A model generated the notes under the pieces. The model saw nothing but the letters and a program-made list of their open reading frames with translations. It was not told the origin of the DNA and searched no databases. Shown in pieces: positions 1 through 8,579 of a stretch of 64,000 nt of DNA. This DNA comes from Nostoc sp. CHAB 5824 (GTDB lineage Bacteria > Cyanobacteriota > Cyanobacteriia > Cyanobacteriales > Nostocaceae). The position numbers were made by a program, and so were the translations under genes. Positions within the stretch are counted from its first letter, which is position 1, and every line of letters begins with the position of its first letter. The stretch covers positions 469,821 through 533,820 of the forward strand of contig NZ_JAIVFT010000003.1 in the NCBI RefSeq assembly GCF_020829665.1, in the 5' to 3' direction.

Positions 1-432
1 TTGCTGTATCGTTCCCAGGAGCGAGCACTAACTATTTTTAGTTTGGTAATTCCTCCTGATGCGATCACGCCTGTCCACGATCATTTATCTTGGGGACTAG
101 TAGGTCTGTATCAAGGCAAACAAGAAGAAACAGTATATCGTCGCGTGGATAGCGGCGAATTAGAAGGACGCGCCCAGTTAGAAATAGTAGGAACCTATCA
201 AGTGAAAACTGGTGATATTTACCATCTACTACCTCCAGACAATGATATTCACTCTGTCAAAGCTATTACACTCTTCGCTCCATCTATCTCAATTCATGTC
301 ATGGGTAATGATACTGGTAGCATTTGGCGACATCATTATCATCCCGAACAAAAGAGTGTGCAGTCTTTTCGCTCTGGATACTCCAATGTACCTGTGAAAC
401 AAGGAAGAGAAAATCATGGCAAATTTCACTAG
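1..432 (+). CDS. Cysteine-dioxygenase-like cupin, 5' end cut by the window
   Basis: The protein resembles the cysteine dioxygenase (type I thiol dioxygenase) cupins, which use non-haem iron to oxidise a thiol to a sulfinate. Seen in the sequence: a metal-binding HDH in the context TPVHDHLSWG near residue 26, and a later conserved HVMG segment, consistent with a cupin barrel. Only 143 residues lie in the window and the reading frame is open to base 1, so the true start is probably outside and the TTG at base 1 should not be trusted. It overlaps the next gene by 17 bases, so the two were probably translationally coupled. The substrate is not determined; cysteine or another small thiol is inferred from the family. 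Confidence 0.7.
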   Translation: MLYRSQERALTIFSLVIPPDAITPVHDHLSWGLVGLYQGKQEETVYRRVDSGELEGRAQLEIVGTYQVKTGDIYHLLPPDNDIHSVKAITLFAPSISIHVMGNDTGSIWRHHYHPEQKSVQSFRSGYSNVPVKQGRENHGKFH

Positions 433-745
433 ACCACAACCGCCAGTCTTTGAACGAGTTGAAGAAGAACGACTCTACCGCAAACAACGCCTTGCTGCTG
501 CATTTCGGCTGTTTGCTCGTTTTGGCTTTAGTGAAGGAACAGCAGGCCACATCACCGCTCGCGATCCTGAGTTTACCGACCATTTTTGGGTAAATCCCTT
601 GGGTAAGTACTTTGGTCACATCCGGGTTTCTGACTTGATTTTGGTCGATAGAGAAGGCGAAGTTGTCAAAGGTAATGCTCCTGTCAATCGCGCCGCTTTT
701 GCCAGGTGGTTATTTTACTTCCTTGTTTTTTTACCCAAAAATTAA
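416..745 (+). pseudogene. Class II aldolase/adducin-like protein, truncated
   Basis: The first ~97 residues match the N-terminal part of class II aldolase/adducin proteins: a helical start, then GFSEGTAGHITARDPE, a WVNPLGKYFGHI segment and DLILVDREGEVV. The frame then leaves the family at NAPVNRAAFA, before the zinc-binding His motif, and stops after a short unrelated tail (RWLFYFLVFLPKN). Family members are usually over 200 residues, so this is a 3'-truncated remnant. The break falls near base 704, where sequence belonging to the following substrate-binding protein begins, which indicates a deletion that joined two genes. It overlaps the upstream cupin by 17 bases. It is unlikely to be catalytic. 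Confidence 0.75.
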
Positions 746-746
746 C

Positions 747-1781
747 GTGTCTACCAATTGGCTGTGGCAGAATTTTTTCTTTCCTCTGGGTTGCTTGTTA
801 ACTCTAACAACAACAGCTTGCTCAGAGGTTAAGTCTACGAGTCCGGCAACGATCGCTGCTAATCCTAGTCCATCTAAAATTGCAGTGTCAAATACAACTC
901 AATTGCGTGTTGCTAAGTATAAAGGTGGCTGGGACTTAAATTTAAAGTTAGCTGAACTAGATAATTTCCCTTACAAAACTCAATTTACTGAGTTTACCGG
1001 CGGTAATTTGATGGTACAGTCAATCAATGCTGGTGCAATTGACTTAGCCTCTGCTAGTGAAATTCCACCGATTTTTGCAATTGAATCGAAAGCATCTGTA
1101 AAAATTATTGCCACTCTCAAAGGGCCTACGGTTGGTCAAGTTGTACTCATACCCAAGAACTCGACCGCCAAAACGATCGCTGACCTCAAAGGTAAGAGAT
1201 TGGGTTACGTTAAAGCTACAACTGCCCACTACTTCCTGATTAAGATGTTGGAAAAAGTCGGGCTGACGATGAAGGATATCAATGCAATTCCTTTATCAAT
1301 ACCCGATGGACTTTCGGCTTTTCGTAAAGGTGAGCTTGATGCTTGGGCTACCTACGGTTACTCCATTCCCCAAGCCCAAAAAGAAGGAGCGCGGGTACTG
1401 GAATCTGCAAAAGATATTTTGAGCGGTAACTTCGTGATTATTGCTTCACCCAATGCGATTGCCGATCCCCAAAAGAAAGTTGTAATTGCTGATTTTCTCT
1501 GTCGTTTGCAGAAATCCCAAACTTGGCGAGAATCTAATCTCAAGCAATGGTCGAAGAATTATGCAACTACCATTGATGTTGATGAAGGCATCGTTTATCA
1601 GGATGCCAAACAAGGACAACAACAGCGTCGTCAAGAATTACTTCCTGTTTCTGACGCAGCTATTGCTTCTGAGCAGAAGGTTGCTGATACCTTTTTTCAA
1701 GCGGGTGTAATTTCCACAAAAGTTGATGTCAAACAACTTTGGGACAGCAGTTTTAACGAAGATATCGCCAAATGCCAATAA
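747..1781 (+). CDS. ABC substrate-binding lipoprotein, aliphatic sulfonate type (SsuA/TauA-like)
   Basis: This is a periplasmic solute-binding protein of the NMT1/SsuA class, which captures sulfonates or nitrate-like anions for an ABC importer. A GTG at 747 gives a short signal peptide ending in a lipobox-like TTTAC before SEVKS. The frame is open back to an ATG at 663, but that extension is out-of-frame aldolase sequence and is unlikely to be native. Typical family blocks are GGNLMVQSINAGAIDLASAS, EIPPIFA, a KNSTAKTIADLKGKRLGYVK hinge segment and ADTFFQAGVI near the C-terminus. The native promoter and start region were probably lost in the deletion. No permease or ATPase gene is adjacent. 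The substrate is inferred. Confidence 0.8.
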   Translation: MSTNWLWQNFFFPLGCLLTLTTTACSEVKSTSPATIAANPSPSKIAVSNTTQLRVAKYKGGWDLNLKLAELDNFPYKTQFTEFTGGNLMVQSINAGAIDLASASEIPPIFAIESKASVKIIATLKGPTVGQVVLIPKNSTAKTIADLKGKRLGYVKATTAHYFLIKMLEKVGLTMKDINAIPLSIPDGLSAFRKGELDAWATYGYSIPQAQKEGARVLESAKDILSGNFVIIASPNAIADPQKKVVIADFLCRLQKSQTWRESNLKQWSKNYATTIDVDEGIVYQDAKQGQQQRRQELLPVSDAAIASEQKVADTFFQAGVISTKVDVKQLWDSSFNEDIAKCQ

Positions 1782-1843
1782 TTGCAACAAGAAGTAAAAA
1801 GCTAAATGTCAAAATCACCTTATTTTTTAATAAGGGTAAAAAT

Positions 1844-2071
1844 ATGTTTCATGCAACAGAAAGAGAATTATTAAATGGAGTACCTTGGTTATTTGGACAA
1901 CAGTCTCAATTACCACATCATCTCCAATTAACAGATCACGAAGAACATGAGATACGTGATATTTGGGAATTCCCACCACAAGAATCTCCTCATCGTGAGC
2001 GTGTTCTTAAGCAGGAGATAAAACGGTTTGGGATTTTCAACAAACTAAAAAGTTTTTCTTTAAAGGCATAA
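1844..2071 (+). CDS. Small hypothetical protein
   Basis: A 75-residue protein from ATG 1844, preceded by a weak purine-rich TAAGGG. The frame is open to an ATG at 1772, overlapping the SBP stop. The product is acidic and His-rich in the middle (LPHHLQLTDHEEHEIRD) with a basic C-terminus. I do not recognise a family, and no signal peptide or membrane segment is visible. Its position directly after the SBP suggests co-transcription. It could be a small accessory protein or the remains of a longer gene. Confidence 0.4.
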   Translation: MFHATERELLNGVPWLFGQQSQLPHHLQLTDHEEHEIRDIWEFPPQESPHRERVLKQEIKRFGIFNKLKSFSLKA

Positions 2072-2160
2072 GCGTAGCCCACACTTCTCTACCAGACGCT
2101 GCGCGTAGCTTGCTTCCACGGAGTGGTACGACAAAGTTCAGTGACCACCGCAGGCATCGC
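2066..2160. repeat. Small dispersed repeats of cyanobacterial type
   Basis: The stretch holds GCGTAGCCC, GACGCTGCGCGTAGCTTGCT and CCGCAGGCATCGCC, words that recur at 21.4, 31.8, 36.3, 47.8, 48.1, 57.46 and 62.7 kb. They match the very small mobile repeats known from Nostoc-type genomes. It lies in the gap between the small hypothetical gene and the next promoter. Confidence 0.6.
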
Positions 2161-2317
2161 CAATAAATAAAGATAAGCGTTATCAGCTACTCAAATTAAT
2201 AGAAAATTTCAACTAATTTGCAATGTGCAGTACAGCTTACCGGGGTAGCTTCTTTCAAGTATTTGGGTGACATCAGCATCGCTTCGCTAACAGTCAGTAA
2301 TTATTTTATTCGTCAAC

Positions 2318-2344
2318 CTTAATATTAGATAAACTAAATATTAG
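2318..2344. promoter_or_regulatory. Motif B copy 1 (CTTAATATTAG, 5-base spacer, CTAAATATTAG)
   Basis: Two 11-base half-sites at 2318-2328 and 2334-2344 are separated by ATAAA, 59 bases before the ATG of the FAD monooxygenase gene. The same layout occurs at 26884, 54897 and 57979. Each half is itself nearly palindromic, so this copy can be read as a direct or an inverted repeat. It is a candidate operator. Confidence 0.45.
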
Positions 2345-2402
2345 CTACTCATGATATTATGCTTTTCAGTATCACTATCTCATTTCATCTTCAAATACCG
2401 AT

Positions 2403-3854
2403 ATGACAACAACGACTGACCTCGATTTTGCTGCACGTGAGGCGTTGCGCTTACTTGGCCCCGATCCCGAAAACTGGGTGAGCGATCGCTCAGGCGTTGA
2501 CCACAATGTGACGATAGTAGGCGGTAGTGGCAGTGGTAGCACCTTCGCATTTGCCCTGCGGCGTGCCGGCATTGGCCGCGTGACAGTCATCGATGAGGCT
2601 CTTGACGAAGCCCATGCAGGCGTGTGGCTGACGCGGGCGCGGATGAAAAAGCTACGCACACCGAAAAACCTGCCAGGGCCAGAACTGGGTATTCCGGCGC
2701 TATCATTTCAAGCTTGGTACGAGGCGCGGCACGGTGTTGAGGCATACGCAGCGCTTGACCGCATTCCACGAGTGGCGTGGGCTGAGTACCTCAGTTGGTA
2801 TCGGTATTTTCTGGGCATTCCAGTTCGGTATCAAACGAAGTTGGTGCGGATTGAGCCGGACGCAGATTTCTTTCGTCTACACCTAGAAGTGAACGGTGTC
2901 GCGCAGGTGGAAACCACACGTAAAATTATCTTCGCCAACGGTGTAGCTGGCACTGGTGGCCCAAACATACCACCTGTATTAGCATCTCTGCCACGCACTT
3001 TATCTGCACATACCGCCGATGAAATCGACTTCAACAATCTGCGTGGCAAAACAGTAGCAGTGCTTGGTGCTGCGGCCTCGGCCTTTGATGCGGCAGGAGT
3101 GGCATTGGAATCAGGCGCTAAGGCAGTACATTTGTTCGCGCGGCGGGCAGCGGTCGCATCTCTGCCAGTGAATCGCGTGCGAGGTTATCCTGGCGCTTAC
3201 TATAACTATCCGCAACTACCTGATGCAGCTCGCTGGTTCCAAGCCTGGCGCTTTCATCAAGTTGGCTCTACGCCACCACCAGACGCAATCGAGCGGGTAG
3301 TTGCGTTCTCTAACTTCCACCTGCATCTATCTGCACCTTGGAAAGCAGCGCACGTCAAGGGCGATCGCATCGTGGCTCAAGTAAATGATAATGTTTTCGA
3401 GTTCGATTTTGCGATCGCTGGTACTGGCTACTTTGTTGACCCGACAAAGCGGCCGGAACTCGCCGAATTTGCACATCACATCGCACTCTGGCGCGATCGC
3501 TATGAAGCCCCAGCCGACCAGCGTGACGATCAACTCAGCACCCACCCTTACCTTGGCAGCGCCCATGAATACCAAGAGAAAGTACCTGGCAATGCCCACT
3601 ACCTGAAAGACATCCATGTGTTCAATCCTGCTGGCTTCATCAGCTTCGGTCTGCCCATCGGCGATGTACCTAGTATCCGACGCGATGTGCCAGCAGTAGT
3701 AGCACGCATCAGCCATGACTTGTTCTTTGCTGACTGGTCATTACACGAAGCCCGTATCACTAGCGGCAACACTTCGCCGGACTTCGACACATTATTGTAT
3801 GCAGACGCGGTATGGAAACAGCAAGCCAAGGTGGCAGTCAGAAACCATTTATAA
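2403..3854 (+). CDS. FAD-dependent monooxygenase-like oxidoreductase
   Basis: A 483-residue soluble flavoprotein. A Rossmann FAD-binding motif (VTIVGGSGSGSTFAFALRRA) lies near residue 36 and a second dinucleotide-binding motif (TVAVLGAAASAFDAAG) near residue 217. A late ATG motif (AIAGTGYFVDP) near residue 340 is like that of flavin-containing monooxygenases. The likely reaction is NAD(P)H-dependent oxygenation; the substrate is unknown. Codon use is visibly GC-richer than its neighbours and the gene is dense in GCGATCGC, which suggests acquisition from another lineage. Fragments of a second copy lie at 39993-40040 and 41535-41711. Motif B sits 59 bases upstream. It stands between two sulfonate-type SBP genes, so a role in organosulfur oxidation is plausible but inferred. 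Confidence 0.75.
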   Translation: MTTTTDLDFAAREALRLLGPDPENWVSDRSGVDHNVTIVGGSGSGSTFAFALRRAGIGRVTVIDEALDEAHAGVWLTRARMKKLRTPKNLPGPELGIPALSFQAWYEARHGVEAYAALDRIPRVAWAEYLSWYRYFLGIPVRYQTKLVRIEPDADFFRLHLEVNGVAQVETTRKIIFANGVAGTGGPNIPPVLASLPRTLSAHTADEIDFNNLRGKTVAVLGAAASAFDAAGVALESGAKAVHLFARRAAVASLPVNRVRGYPGAYYNYPQLPDAARWFQAWRFHQVGSTPPPDAIERVVAFSNFHLHLSAPWKAAHVKGDRIVAQVNDNVFEFDFAIAGTGYFVDPTKRPELAEFAHHIALWRDRYEAPADQRDDQLSTHPYLGSAHEYQEKVPGNAHYLKDIHVFNPAGFISFGLPIGDVPSIRRDVPAVVARISHDLFFADWSLHEARITSGNTSPDFDTLLYADAVWKQQAKVAVRNHL

Positions 3855-4148
3855 AGTAATAGGACTTACGCATTGACCGTCTACAACCGTAAAAAACTTG
3901 ATGGACTCGTTGACTTTCTGATCGCACAACAAGTAACTTCTGCTCAAGTTTCCTACAACGCATCAAACCCAACGCCTCTTAAAAATCCTCCGCGTACCTC
4001 TGCGCTTCCCTTGGCAGACCTTTGCATTTAAAAAAACCGTTAAAATTTTATGCGCTAATTCGTAATAACCATAATAGTTTTCCTTATAGGCATACTTTTT
4101 CGGATCTTGCATTTGCGGCTTATCTATGTGAATATTCTATCAGCAAAA
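3855..4148. other. Intergenic stretch with a single AGGACTTACGCA repeat end
   Basis: No gene is seen. At 3861 stands AGGACTTACGCA, the terminal sequence of the MITE-like elements at 30251 and 36194, but no inverted partner is found, so it is probably a relic. The rest of the stretch is unremarkable. Confidence 0.5.
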
Positions 4149-4174
4149 TACGGTAAATTGCCCTATTTATCGTA
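4149..4174. promoter_or_regulatory. Motif A copy 1 (operator-like palindrome)
   Basis: Half-site TACGGTAAAT at 4149-4158, spacer TGCCCT, half-site ATTTATCGTA at 4165-4174. The centre is about 44 bases before the ATG at 4206 of the second SBP gene. Identical geometry recurs at 14211, 16889, 32077, 36116 and 41255, and in weaker form at 26821. The position fits a repressor site over a promoter. Confidence 0.65.
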
Positions 4175-4205
4175 GTATTGATATTGCTTGTAGTTTAATG
4201 TACGT

Positions 4206-5261
4206 ATGTTCAGTAAATATTTACCACATCGACTGATGAAGATTGTCAGCAGCTTTCTTCAGAATTATGAAATATCCAGAATTGGCACATTTGCCTTATT
4301 CTTTGCTATCGGATTAAGTTTAACTCTTGTGATCTCGGCTTGTTCTCCCAACAACACAAGTAACTCCGCCGCAACGCAGACAGCAACTCAAGGTGTTGTA
4401 GTTCGTATTGGCTATCAAAAAGCGGCTACTATTCTCAACGCTCTCAAAAACCGAGGCAGTTTAGCGCAAACTTTAACTGCTGCTGGTGCTTCAGTGACAT
4501 GGGCAGAATTTCCCGCAGGTCCACCTATGCTAGAAGCAATGAACGCAGGTAGTATTGACCTTGGCTACACAGGTGAATCACCACCAATATTTGCCCAAGT
4601 TGCCGGTACTCCCTTGCTTTATGTTGCTTATGATCCTTGGAGTCCCAAAGCCGAAGCAATTATTGTACCGAAAGATTCACCAATTAAAACGGTTGCTGAA
4701 CTTAAAGGTAAAAAAGTAGCCTTTGCTAAAGGCTCAAACACTAACTATCTTGTTGTCAAAGCTATAGAAGCTGCCGGATTAAACTATAGTGACATTCAAC
4801 CAGCACATCTAACACCAGCTGATGCCCGTGCAGCATTTACTGGTGGTAACGTTGATGCTTGGGCAATTTGGGACCCTTACCTAGCAGCAGTTGAACACGA
4901 TCTAGATGTCAGGGTATTAACAGATGCGACAAATTTAGCACCAAATCGGGGTTACTATCTTGCTCGTCAAGAGTTTGTCAATTCTCACCCAGATTTGTTG
5001 AAAACCCTTTTAGATGAAATCAGCAAAATAGATAAATGGGCAGCAAATAAGCCAGAGGAAGTTGCCAAGTTTCTAGAACCAGAATTAGGTATTAAAGCAG
5101 CAGCATTGGAAATTGCTGAAAAACGTCGCCAGTATGGCGTTTTACCGCTAACAGATGAAGTAATCACTCAGCAACAAAACATTGCCGATACTTTTTATAA
5201 AATCAAGCTAGTTCCCAAGCAAATCCAAGTCAAAGATACCGTTTGGAACGGTAATTCGTAA
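4206..5261 (+). CDS. ABC substrate-binding lipoprotein, sulfonate type
   Basis: A 351-residue solute-binding protein of the SsuA family. An N-terminal hydrophobic segment ends in the lipobox VISAC, so it is expected to be a periplasm-facing lipoprotein. Family blocks: VVRIGYQKAATI at the mature start, MLEAMNAGSIDLGYTGESPP, FAQVAGTPLLYVAYD, TVAELKGKKVAFAKGSNTNY and WAIWDPYLAA. The TGESPP/WDPY combination is typical of aliphatic-sulfonate SBPs. The start could be ATG 4206 or ATG 4236; both keep the signal peptide and neither has a clear ribosome site. Motif A lies just upstream. It is followed after 105 bases by the AprA-like flavoprotein, with no transporter permease or ATPase. Confidence 0.85.
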   Translation: MFSKYLPHRLMKIVSSFLQNYEISRIGTFALFFAIGLSLTLVISACSPNNTSNSAATQTATQGVVVRIGYQKAATILNALKNRGSLAQTLTAAGASVTWAEFPAGPPMLEAMNAGSIDLGYTGESPPIFAQVAGTPLLYVAYDPWSPKAEAIIVPKDSPIKTVAELKGKKVAFAKGSNTNYLVVKAIEAAGLNYSDIQPAHLTPADARAAFTGGNVDAWAIWDPYLAAVEHDLDVRVLTDATNLAPNRGYYLARQEFVNSHPDLLKTLLDEISKIDKWAANKPEEVAKFLEPELGIKAAALEIAEKRRQYGVLPLTDEVITQQQNIADTFYKIKLVPKQIQVKDTVWNGNS

Positions 5262-5366
5262 TTCGTGGATACAGAGAACAGTATAAAAGAAGGAAAACTT
5301 AGGTTAGTACTAAAATCTTTCTCCGTCATCCCCCTCTTTTTCCCCACTCCTCACTTCTAAAAGCTT

Positions 5367-7076
5367 ATGGACATCAACACCCAACAAATAAAAACTGATG
5401 TACTTGTCATCGGTGGTGGTACGGCCGGGACAATGGCTGGAATTAAAGCCAAACAAGCAAATCCTAATGCAGAAGTGCTGATTTTAGAAAAGGCTAACAT
5501 CCGACGGAGTGGTGCGATCGCAATGGGTATGGATGGCGTGAATACCGCAGTCATTCCCGGTCATTCTACACCAGAACAATACGTGCGCGAAATCACCCTT
5601 GCTAACGATGGGATTGTCAACCAAAAAGCCGTATATCAAACAGGCAAATTAGGTTACGAAGTCATCCAAGAATTAGAAAGTTGGGGTGTGAAATTTCAAA
5701 AAGATGCCCAAGGCAACTATGACTTAAAACAAGTGCATCGTGTGGGTAAATATGTCTTACCCATGCCAGAAGGTAAAGACCTCAAAACCATTCTTACCCG
5801 CCAAGTTAAACGCCACAAAGTCAAAGTCACAAATCGCGTCATGGCAACCCGTGTGTTAGTCAAAGCCGGACGCGCTATTGGTGCAGTAGGATTTGATGTC
5901 AGAAACGGTGATTATATTATCATTCAAGCCAAAGCCGTTATCTTATGTACAGGTGCTTGTGGCAGATTAGGATTACCTGCTTCTGGCTATCTCTACGGCA
6001 CTTATGAAAATCCTACCAATGCTGGAGATGGCTATTCAATGGCTTATCATGCAGGTGCAGAACTTAGTAATATTGAATGCTTTCAAGTTAATCCTTTAAT
6101 CAAAGATTACAACGGCCCCGCCTGTGCTTATGTCGCCGGGCCTTTTGGCGCTCATACTGCTAACGCCGAAGGAAATCGCTTCATTAGCTGTGACTATTGG
6201 AGTGGTCAAATGATGTTGGAAATCTGGAAAGAATTAAATTCTGGTAAGGGGCCAGTCCAATTGAAAATGACCCATCTTGATGAAGATACAATCGCAGAAA
6301 TTGAATCCATACTTTGGGCGAATGAACGACCGAGTAGAGAACGTTTTCATCAAGGTAGAAATGAAGATTACCGCACCCACGGCGTAGAGATGCACATTTC
6401 TGAAATAGGCTTATGTAGCGGTCATAGTGCCTCTGGTGTGTGGGTAAATGAAAATGCTCAAACAACCATTCCAGGTTTATATGCAGCTGGAGATATGGCC
6501 AGCGTTCCCCATAATTACATGATTGGGGCATTTGTTTTTGGTCGCATAGCCGGAACTCATGCCATTGAATATATCCAAAATCTAGATTTTCTTGAACCAG
6601 ATACAGATTTTTTAAAAACAGAAAAAGCCAGAATTTATGCACCTCTAACTCGTCCTAATGGTGTACCTCATACCCAAGTCGAATATAAATTAAGACGCTT
6701 AGTGAATGATTATCTGCAACCACCAAAAACAGGTAACAAAATTAATATTGGCTTGAAACATTTTGTGCAATATCAAGAAACATTAGATTTAATGGGCGCT
6801 CGTGACCCTCATGAATTGATGCGTAGTCTAGAAGTTCACTTTATTCGCGACTGTGCAGAAATGGCAGCCAGAGCATCATTATATCGTCAAGAGACTCGTT
6901 GGGGACTTTATCATTACCGTTTAGATTATCCAGAAAAAAATGATGATGAATGGTTTTGTCATGTCAATTTAAAAAAAGATGAATTAGGGGAAATGGTATT
7001 GTTTAAACGTCCTATAGATCCTTACATTGTGGATGTAAATTTACATCATGAAATTTATGATATAGCAGTGAAATAA
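5367..7076 (+). CDS. AprA-like flavoprotein of the fumarate reductase / adenylylsulfate reductase family
   Basis: A 569-residue FAD oxidoreductase of the succinate dehydrogenase / fumarate reductase / AprA superfamily. The FAD-binding GGGTAG is at residues 16-21. The block RRSGAIAMGMDGVNT at 46-60 is closer to adenylylsulfate reductase alpha subunits than to Sdh or Frd. The late FAD-contact block GLYAAGDMASVPHNYMIGAF is near residue 372. It is somewhat shorter than dissimilatory AprA and no signal peptide is seen, so it is cytoplasmic. The natural partner is the AprB-like ferredoxin at 10748, now 3.7 kb downstream. A sulfite- or organosulfur-linked redox reaction is inferred from this pairing and the neighbouring sulfonate SBP; classical APS reductase activity is not shown. 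Confidence 0.75.
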   Translation: MDINTQQIKTDVLVIGGGTAGTMAGIKAKQANPNAEVLILEKANIRRSGAIAMGMDGVNTAVIPGHSTPEQYVREITLANDGIVNQKAVYQTGKLGYEVIQELESWGVKFQKDAQGNYDLKQVHRVGKYVLPMPEGKDLKTILTRQVKRHKVKVTNRVMATRVLVKAGRAIGAVGFDVRNGDYIIIQAKAVILCTGACGRLGLPASGYLYGTYENPTNAGDGYSMAYHAGAELSNIECFQVNPLIKDYNGPACAYVAGPFGAHTANAEGNRFISCDYWSGQMMLEIWKELNSGKGPVQLKMTHLDEDTIAEIESILWANERPSRERFHQGRNEDYRTHGVEMHISEIGLCSGHSASGVWVNENAQTTIPGLYAAGDMASVPHNYMIGAFVFGRIAGTHAIEYIQNLDFLEPDTDFLKTEKARIYAPLTRPNGVPHTQVEYKLRRLVNDYLQPPKTGNKINIGLKHFVQYQETLDLMGARDPHELMRSLEVHFIRDCAEMAARASLYRQETRWGLYHYRLDYPEKNDDEWFCHVNLKKDELGEMVLFKRPIDPYIVDVNLHHEIYDIAVK

Positions 7077-7078
7077 AC

Positions 7079-7801
7079 ATGAAATATTTATTTTGGGATT
7101 TTGATCATACACTAGGTTATCGTGATGGAATGTGGAGTGAAACTTTACATTCAATATTGAAACGTCATGAAATCCACAATATAGACTTAGAAGATATTCG
7201 ACCATTTGTAAATATTGGCTTTACTTGGCACTCTCCAGAAACTCCCCATAATTTATTGTTTAATGGGAAAACATGGTGGGAGTATATGAATGAATATTTT
7301 GCAAAAATATATGAAAAACTAGGAATAAATAAAACTCAGGCGATAAAATATGCTTCCCAAGTCCAGAATGAATATAAAGATTTGGAAAAATGGCATTTAT
7401 ATGATGATGTAATTCCTACTTTGCAAGATGCAATTAAAAATAATTATAAAAATATAATTTTATCAAATCATATACCTGAATTACACGAAATAATTGACGA
7501 ATTAAATATTACAGAATACTTTGAAGAAATATATACGTCTGGAAAAATTGGACATGAAAAACCCAGCCTCAAATTTTATACTCATGTCATCAATGATTTA
7601 AAGATTGAAAAAACAGAATGTATAATGATAGGTGATAGCTACAATGCTGATATCACTGGAGCATTACGGGCGGGTATACAAGCAATTTTAGTCAGGAAGC
7701 CTAATGATAAAAATTATAAACTTTATAGTCCAGATTTCAGAGAAATACTAAAAATAATTAGAAAACTTTCAACTATGGAAGAAAGCGTTTTCGTGAATTA
7801 A
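7079..7801 (+). CDS. HAD-family hydrolase
   Basis: A 240-residue haloacid-dehalogenase-type phosphatase. Motif I is FWDFDHTLG with the nucleophilic Asp, motif II is IILSNH, motif III lies in GKIGHEKPSLKFY and motif IV in MIGDSYNADITGA. The ATG follows the flavoprotein stop by two bases, so it is read as the second gene of that transcript. The DNA is much more AT-rich than the flavoprotein gene, and the block 7.08-9.85 kb shares this look, suggesting a separately acquired segment. The substrate is unknown. Confidence 0.8.
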   Translation: MKYLFWDFDHTLGYRDGMWSETLHSILKRHEIHNIDLEDIRPFVNIGFTWHSPETPHNLLFNGKTWWEYMNEYFAKIYEKLGINKTQAIKYASQVQNEYKDLEKWHLYDDVIPTLQDAIKNNYKNIILSNHIPELHEIIDELNITEYFEEIYTSGKIGHEKPSLKFYTHVINDLKIEKTECIMIGDSYNADITGALRAGIQAILVRKPNDKNYKLYSPDFREILKIIRKLSTMEESVFVN

Positions 7802-7809
7802 AGGATTGA

Positions 7810-8505
7810 ATGAGTTATAAAGCCATAATTTTTGATCTCGATAATACACTGTTGAATTTTGAGCTATGTGAACGCCAAGCTATTCTTGGCGCATTGGAAG
7901 ATTGTGCAGTATCTTTAGATTTAAATAGAGTCAGTGAGACTATTTTTCTTCAAGTCTTTGAAACTTATAATTCCAAGTATTGGACACAGCGAGATATCTT
8001 TTCTCCTAGTGAGTTAATCGAGATGTCTTATCGAAGTACACTTGCTCAATTAGATATACAAACAGATCAAATCAGCAATCTTAGTCAAAGTTTTTGGCAT
8101 ATTTTTAATCATTTTGCTGTAATGGAACCTGATGTAAATGAAGTGCTAACTGTTCTTGCACGCAATTATCGTTTGGCTGTCATTACGAACGGTTTTGTAT
8201 CAGCACAACTACCGAGAATGCAAGCTGCTGGAATTGAGCATTTTTTTGAAGCAGTTGTAGTTTCTGAAGCAATTGGTTTTGCTAAACCATCTCCTGAGAT
8301 ATTCCATCATGCTTTATCTAGGTTAAATTTAACATCAGCAGAAGTTCTTTACGTTGGAGATTCTCTAAAGCACGACTATGCGGGAGCAACACAAGTCAAA
8401 ATGGATTTTTGCTATTACAACAGAAAAAATCAAAATTTGCCACAAGAAGCAAAACCAAAGTTTATGATAAGTGAACTCTTAAATTTGCTGGAATTTTTTA
8501 ACTAA
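7810..8505 (+). CDS. HAD-family hydrolase, YjjG-like
   Basis: A 231-residue HAD phosphatase with motif I FDLDNTLLNF at the N-terminus, an alpha-helical cap, motif II AVITNG, motif III FAKPSPEIF and motif IV YVGDSLKHDYAGA. The architecture resembles the YjjG/HAD-IA house-cleaning nucleotidases. It starts eight bases after the previous HAD gene, and the pair may come from an old duplication followed by strong divergence. AT-rich like its neighbours. The substrate is not predictable. Confidence 0.8.
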   Translation: MSYKAIIFDLDNTLLNFELCERQAILGALEDCAVSLDLNRVSETIFLQVFETYNSKYWTQRDIFSPSELIEMSYRSTLAQLDIQTDQISNLSQSFWHIFNHFAVMEPDVNEVLTVLARNYRLAVITNGFVSAQLPRMQAAGIEHFFEAVVVSEAIGFAKPSPEIFHHALSRLNLTSAEVLYVGDSLKHDYAGATQVKMDFCYYNRKNQNLPQEAKPKFMISELLNLLEFFN

Positions 8506-8579
8506 CAAATTTTTTCTTTATTAATCTAAAGTTAAATTTTCAAGAGTTTATTTTAAATTATTTTTAGGAATTTTCTAAT

